From: a bacterium
GTDB lineage: Bacteria > SZUA-182
Assembly (NCBI GenBank): GCA_003230635.1
Contig: QIFF01000128.1
Location: 1-7,746 of the forward strand
Reading direction: 5' to 3'
Length of the DNA: 7,746 nucleotides
Part shown: positions 5,225 to 7,746 of the stretch, piece by piece
Layout of the letters: each line of letters begins with the position of its first letter
Numbering within the stretch: the stretch's first letter is position 1
Made by a program: the position numbers and the translations under genes
The notes under the pieces: generated by a model
Told to the model about the DNA's origin: nothing
Seen by the model: only the letters and a program-made list of their open reading frames with translations
Database searches by the model: none

Positions 5225-6169
5225 ATGTTCAAGAACAAACTGTTCCAAACTGCGGTGGTTCTATTAGGTATGAGTGTCTTATGGTCTGGTTGTGCGGCAA
5301 CCGCTCCGGCGGTTAAACCCACTGCCCCCAAGCGAAAGGTGATTTTAAGCAAGGGGCCCAAAAAGCGAATTGCGGTGGTGGATTTTGTCAATAAAACCGC
5401 CTATGGGCGGGGGCGGCTGGGAAGTGCGGCAACTGATATTTTAATCAATGAGCTGGTAAGATCACAACAGTTCATCATGATTGAGCGGGACAAGTTGAAC
5501 CAGATCATGCAGGAACAGGGATTAGGAATGTCCGGGGTAGTTGATGCACGCACCGCAACCAAGGCGGGACGGGTTCTGGGGCTGAATGCCATTGTTACCG
5601 GCTCGGTGTCCCAATTCGGGGTAAAGACCGGGGGCATGGACTTCGGCTTTTATAAGAAAAAGCAACAAACCGTGGAAACGACAGTAGATATACGAGTAGT
5701 TGATGCCAGTAGCGGCCAGATTTTGCTGGCGGAAAGCGGCCAGGGACTGGCCGAAACCGCCACCTCTGAAGTTCTGGGGATGGGCGGGCGTGTAGGCTAT
5801 GACGAAACCTTAGCGGGTAAGGCCCTGCGTTCGGCCATTGTCAAACTTATTAATAATATTATCCAGAGCATGCAGGCCAGTGAATGGAGCGGCCGCATCG
5901 CCCAGCTAGAAAGCGATACGGTCTATCTCAACGCCGGACGGCAGGTTGGCCTGGAATTAAATGATAAGCTGGATGTCTTTCGCCCGGGCAAAGAAATCAT
6001 CGACCCGGCCACCGGCTTATCCTTAGGGTTTACTCAAAGCAAAATAGGGCAGGTAATGGTAACCGGATTTTTTGGCAAGAACGGTGCAATAGCGGAAATT
6101 GTTAGCGGAACCGGCTATCAGATTAAGTTCAAAATAAACGATATTGTCAAATTGACAAAGGAAGAATAA
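5225..6169 (+). CDS. CsgG-family outer-membrane lipoprotein with extra C-terminal domain
   Basis: CsgG-type proteins are lipoproteins; E. coli CsgG forms a nine-subunit pore that exports curli subunits. From ATG 5225 (AGGA at 5213-5216) this protein has 314 residues. Residues 1-22 are a signal peptide, with lipidated Cys23 after WSG. The CsgG domain covers ~46-220: KKRIAVVDFVNKT, FIMIERDKLNQIMQEQ, GLNAIVTGSVSQFG, VDIRVVDASSGQIL, VGYDETLAGKALRSAIVKLIN. Residues ~222-314 add a beta-rich domain (TVYLNAGRQVGLELNDKLDVF, IDPATGLSLG, IGQVMVTGFF) resembling the FlgT C-terminal domain. Compared with E. coli CsgG from memory, the constriction-loop region after the first strand and both membrane-hairpin regions look shorter, so a curli-type pore is doubtful. 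A GTG at 5150 would add 25 residues but overlaps the previous gene. Its stop overlaps the next start by one base. Confidence 0.9.
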   Translation: MFKNKLFQTAVVLLGMSVLWSGCAATAPAVKPTAPKRKVILSKGPKKRIAVVDFVNKTAYGRGRLGSAATDILINELVRSQQFIMIERDKLNQIMQEQGLGMSGVVDARTATKAGRVLGLNAIVTGSVSQFGVKTGGMDFGFYKKKQQTVETTVDIRVVDASSGQILLAESGQGLAETATSEVLGMGGRVGYDETLAGKALRSAIVKLINNIIQSMQASEWSGRIAQLESDTVYLNAGRQVGLELNDKLDVFRPGKEIIDPATGLSLGFTQSKIGQVMVTGFFGKNGAIAEIVSGTGYQIKFKINDIVKLTKEE

Positions 6170-6510
6170 TGCTAACCATAACAAAGAAAACCACTTTGTT
6201 AATTATTGCCTTCCTGGCAACGCTTGGCCTGGCGGCCTGCTCTGCCCCTCATACCAGCATTCGCAGCCTGGAAAATCAGGGTATGATCAGATTAATGGTG
6301 GAACCTGACTCTGCCCATGTCTATGTGGACGGGCAGGATAAAGGTGAGGTTGACGATTACGAAGATGAAGACACCCCCTTGATTCTGCCTGCCGGTTTGC
6401 ACAAGCTGCAAATTAAAAAGGATGGTTATAAAGCCTTCCAGCGCGAGATCTATATGGGAGGGGGATCAATGCATGAGATCAAAGTAACCCTGGAGAAAGA
6501 AAATGAGTAG
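6169..6510 (+). CDS. PEGA-domain lipoprotein
   Basis: A 113-residue predicted lipoprotein. Residues 1-23 are a signal peptide ending LGLAA, with lipidated Cys24, a good lipobox. Residues ~39-110 form a single PEGA domain: IRLMVEPDSAHVYVDGQDKGE, an acidic loop (DDYEDED), PLILPAGLHKLQIKKDGYKAF and a final strand. The signature tetrapeptide is PAG-L rather than PEGA, which is common. PEGA domains are small beta-sandwiches thought to mediate surface or protein contacts. It follows Cys-Ser-Ala at the mature start. ATG 6169 overlaps the CsgG-family stop (TAATG) and is served by AAAGGAAG within that gene, so the two are translationally coupled. Its own end overlaps the TPR gene by 8 bases. It may be a cell-wall- or partner-binding subunit of the same assembly; that is an inference. 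Confidence 0.85.
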   Translation: MLTITKKTTLLIIAFLATLGLAACSAPHTSIRSLENQGMIRLMVEPDSAHVYVDGQDKGEVDDYEDEDTPLILPAGLHKLQIKKDGYKAFQREIYMGGGSMHEIKVTLEKENE

Positions 6511-7267
6511 AGACCGATATTTCGGCTTGTCTCAAGCCGAAAGCTTGAAGGGCAGCGCACCCCTTACTGGTTTCGGCCTGAGGACAGACCGAAACATCAA
6601 ATTCCGCTTGCTGATTGTTTTGCTCCTCTTGCTTGGGCTGGCTGGCGCTTGCGCCGCCCCCAAGAAGCAGAAGATTTCTGCTCTGCCTCAGATTAAATAC
6701 TTACAAGCCCAGGGCAAGCATGAACAAGCCATTGACAACTTGGAGGAATACCTGGCCAAACATTCCCAATCGCCCTATGCTCCGGAAACCGCCTACCTGA
6801 TTGGTGAATCATATATGCAGTTGAACCAACTGGAAAAAGCGCAAGAAGCCTACACAAAGCTGGTTTATGGCTATTCCAAAAGCCCTTCGGCGGCCTTGGG
6901 CTGGCGGCGCTTGGCCCAATTGGAGCATAAAAAGGGAAATTTTAAAGCGGCCATTGAAAATTACCAGCATTCTATGAAAATTTATGCGGCGGATTTTAAT
7001 CTGGAACGATGTACCCTGCATATCGCCCGTATCTACGAAAAAGACTTAAAGGACAAAGATTCAGCTTTAAAAGAGTACAAGAAGCTGTTGAAGGAGCTTA
7101 AAAACCCCCGCATTGCCTCCGAGGCCCATCTGGCAGCAGCCAAAATCTATTTAAAACAAAACAACCCCCAAGAGGCGCACAGTGTCCTGGAAAAGTTGCT
7201 GGAACTCTATCCGAAAAGCAAACAGGCCGAAGAGGCCAAGCAACTGTTGGAGAAGCTGGAAGTTTAG
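6503..7267 (+). CDS. TPR-repeat lipoprotein with an abnormal N-terminal extension
   Basis: A 254-residue protein. Residues ~34-49 are a hydrophobic export signal (FRLLIVLLLLLGLAGA), with probable lipidated Cys50. Residues ~62-252 carry about five helix pairs of the tetratricopeptide type (QGKHEQAIDNLEEYLAKH, LNQLEKAQEAYTKLV, KKGNFKAAIENYQHSMK, DSALKEYKKLLKEL, NPQEAHSVLEKLLELYP). This layout is like BamD/YfiO and other periplasmic scaffold proteins. ATG 6503 has GGAG at 6492-6495 and overlaps the PEGA stop by 8 bases. Residues ~4-31, before the export signal, are encoded by a double-hairpin DNA element and look like an in-frame insertion; without them a normal signal peptide would begin near residue 32. 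There is no other usable start between, so the extended form is probably made. The likely role is to hold together the lipoprotein set. Confidence 0.85.
   Translation: MSRDRYFGLSQAESLKGSAPLTGFGLRTDRNIKFRLLIVLLLLLGLAGACAAPKKQKISALPQIKYLQAQGKHEQAIDNLEEYLAKHSQSPYAPETAYLIGESYMQLNQLEKAQEAYTKLVYGYSKSPSAALGWRRLAQLEHKKGNFKAAIENYQHSMKIYAADFNLERCTLHIARIYEKDLKDKDSALKEYKKLLKELKNPRIASEAHLAAAKIYLKQNNPQEAHSVLEKLLELYPKSKQAEEAKQLLEKLEV
6513..6595. repeat. Double-hairpin element inserted into the 5' end of the TPR gene
   Basis: Hairpin one is perfect: TTTCGGCTT (6520-6528) with AAGCCGAAA (6534-6542), five-base loop. Hairpin two is GTTTCGGCCTG (6570-6580) with CAGACCGAAAC (6585-6595), one mismatch, four-base loop. 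Both share the TTTCGG / CCGAAA core and are separated by 27 bases. The element is read through in frame and keeps the downstream signal peptide in frame. The two-hairpin layout recalls the 771-865 element, but the bases differ. Confidence 0.75.
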
Positions 7268-7295
7268 CCTGAGCTTCTGTTTAAGTCTGCTGCTT

Positions 7296-7697
7296 ATGGG
7301 GGCGGCCACAACTCAAGCTGCCGGAAAAACCAATAAGTTGCGCAGCCCCTGGACAAAGAATAAATCCAGCCGGGCGCAACCCCCGGAGTATAAGACTTCT
7401 GTCCCCAAGCTGGTATTTGACAGCTATATAGGTTTTTTCCAGCGCTACATCTCCCCGGTGGACGGCGTGCGCTGCCAGCTTTATCCAACCTGCTCTCAAT
7501 ACGGGCGCCGGACGGTGCGCAAGCATGGGGCAATCTTAGGTTTTGTTATGATCGCCGGGCGCCTGATGCGCTGCAACGGGGGGGTGCCCCAACATTATCC
7601 CTTAATGAAAAAGTATAAGCGGTTTTTTTTCTACGACCCTTTAGATGCTAATGACTTCTGGTGGCTCCAAGATGAATTGCGGACAAACAAAAGATGA
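7296..7697 (+). CDS. YidD-domain protein, possibly exported
   Basis: Contains the YidD domain, named for a small protein that aids membrane protein insertion near YidC. Motifs are FFQRYISPVDGVRCQLYPTC, SQYGRRTVRKHGAILG and RLMRC, then FYDPLDANDFWW, an ending I associate with a Desulfobacterota variant. This is not canonical yidD: it lies among lipoprotein genes, not with rpmH/rnpA/yidC, and has a longer N-terminus. The start is unclear. ATG 7296 (133 residues) is the conservative choice. But the in-frame bases just before it encode FSLSFCLSLLL, which with MGAATTQA makes a convincing signal peptide. Alternatives are CTG 7269 (GGAAG 6 bases upstream) or GTG 7182 (AAGAGG 6 bases upstream, but an 86-bp overlap with the TPR gene). 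If the signal is real, the protein works in the periplasm or envelope, like its neighbours. Confidence 0.83.
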   Translation: MGAATTQAAGKTNKLRSPWTKNKSSRAQPPEYKTSVPKLVFDSYIGFFQRYISPVDGVRCQLYPTCSQYGRRTVRKHGAILGFVMIAGRLMRCNGGVPQHYPLMKKYKRFFFYDPLDANDFWWLQDELRTNKR

Positions 7698-7746
7698 ACT
7701 CTTGGCGGAGTTTTCGCGCCAATATTCCCTGCGGGAGCTGCTGGAA
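7672..7746 (+). CDS. Start of an unidentified gene, 3' truncated by the window
   Basis: ATG 7672 opens a frame that stays open to the window end: 25 residues including KDELLAEFSRQYSLRELLE, a plausible amphipathic protein N-terminus. It overlaps the YidD-domain gene by 26 bases. In-frame ATGs at 7651 and 7645 are alternatives, and an in-frame stop at 7642 limits the start. No clear Shine-Dalgarno is present, so coupling to the upstream gene is likely if it is real. The ATG at 7694 in a third frame gives a less protein-like sequence. Too short to assign a family. Confidence 0.5.
   Translation, partial: MNCGQTKDELLAEFSRQYSLRELLE

Noticed and set aside
1..7746. CRISPR array, tRNA or rRNA genes, transposase, toxin-antitoxin pair
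   Set aside because: No evenly spaced direct repeats, no cloverleaf or rRNA motifs, and no transposase or toxin-like proteins on either strand.

Overview
The window looks like a chromosomal segment from a Gram-negative bacterium, most likely an uncultured sulfate-reducer-type Desulfobacterota (former Deltaproteobacteria). The evidence is the lipopolysaccharide heptose gene gmhA, a TonB-type protein, four predicted lipoproteins or exported proteins including a CsgG-family protein, and a deoxyhypusine-synthase-like protein of a kind I associate with that group. The lineage is an inference. All genes are on the + strand and packing is tight. No rRNA, tRNA, CRISPR array or transposase gene was seen.

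Layout. 2-313: 3' part of an MJ0936/YfcE-type phosphodiesterase. 461-769 and 882-1151: two small genes, one a single-pass membrane protein and one unrecognised. 1168-1740: gmhA, with all metal and catalytic residues visible. 1796-2740: deoxyhypusine-synthase-like protein. 2770-2906: a non-coding, 137-bp, nearly full-length palindrome with long imperfect terminal inverted repeats (MITE-like). 2921-3694 and 3704-4423: a TonB-family protein and a three-helix membrane protein, 9 nt apart. A consensus-quality sigma-70 promoter at 4461-4489 then starts a second operon of envelope genes: a GNA1162/DUF799 lipoprotein (4530-5165), a CsgG-family lipoprotein with an extra C-terminal domain (5225-6169), a small PEGA lipoprotein (6169-6510), a TPR lipoprotein (6503-7267) and a YidD-domain protein that may be exported (7296-7697). 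The start of an unidentified gene closes the window (7672 to the edge).

How it may work. From the PEGA gene onward the genes overlap or abut, so they are probably co-translated. CsgG with GNA1162 is a recurrent lipoprotein pair. Here no curlin or other curli gene is visible, the CsgG lacks length where the E. coli pore has its constriction loop and transmembrane hairpins, and PEGA, TPR and YidD-like partners are added. I infer an outer-membrane or periplasmic complex of unknown function rather than curli secretion. This is the best candidate here for an undescribed system.

A second theme is palindromic DNA. Six different hairpin or inverted-repeat elements sit at gene junctions (336-411, 771-865, 1756-1791, 2770-2906, 5167-5208, 6513-6595), and a small hairpin lies inside a gene start (488-506). 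Several appear to supply or displace ribosome-binding sites or N-terminal codons. Two of them share a 12-base end sequence. The genome seems to carry many short dispersed palindromes, and this window shows them touching gene starts.
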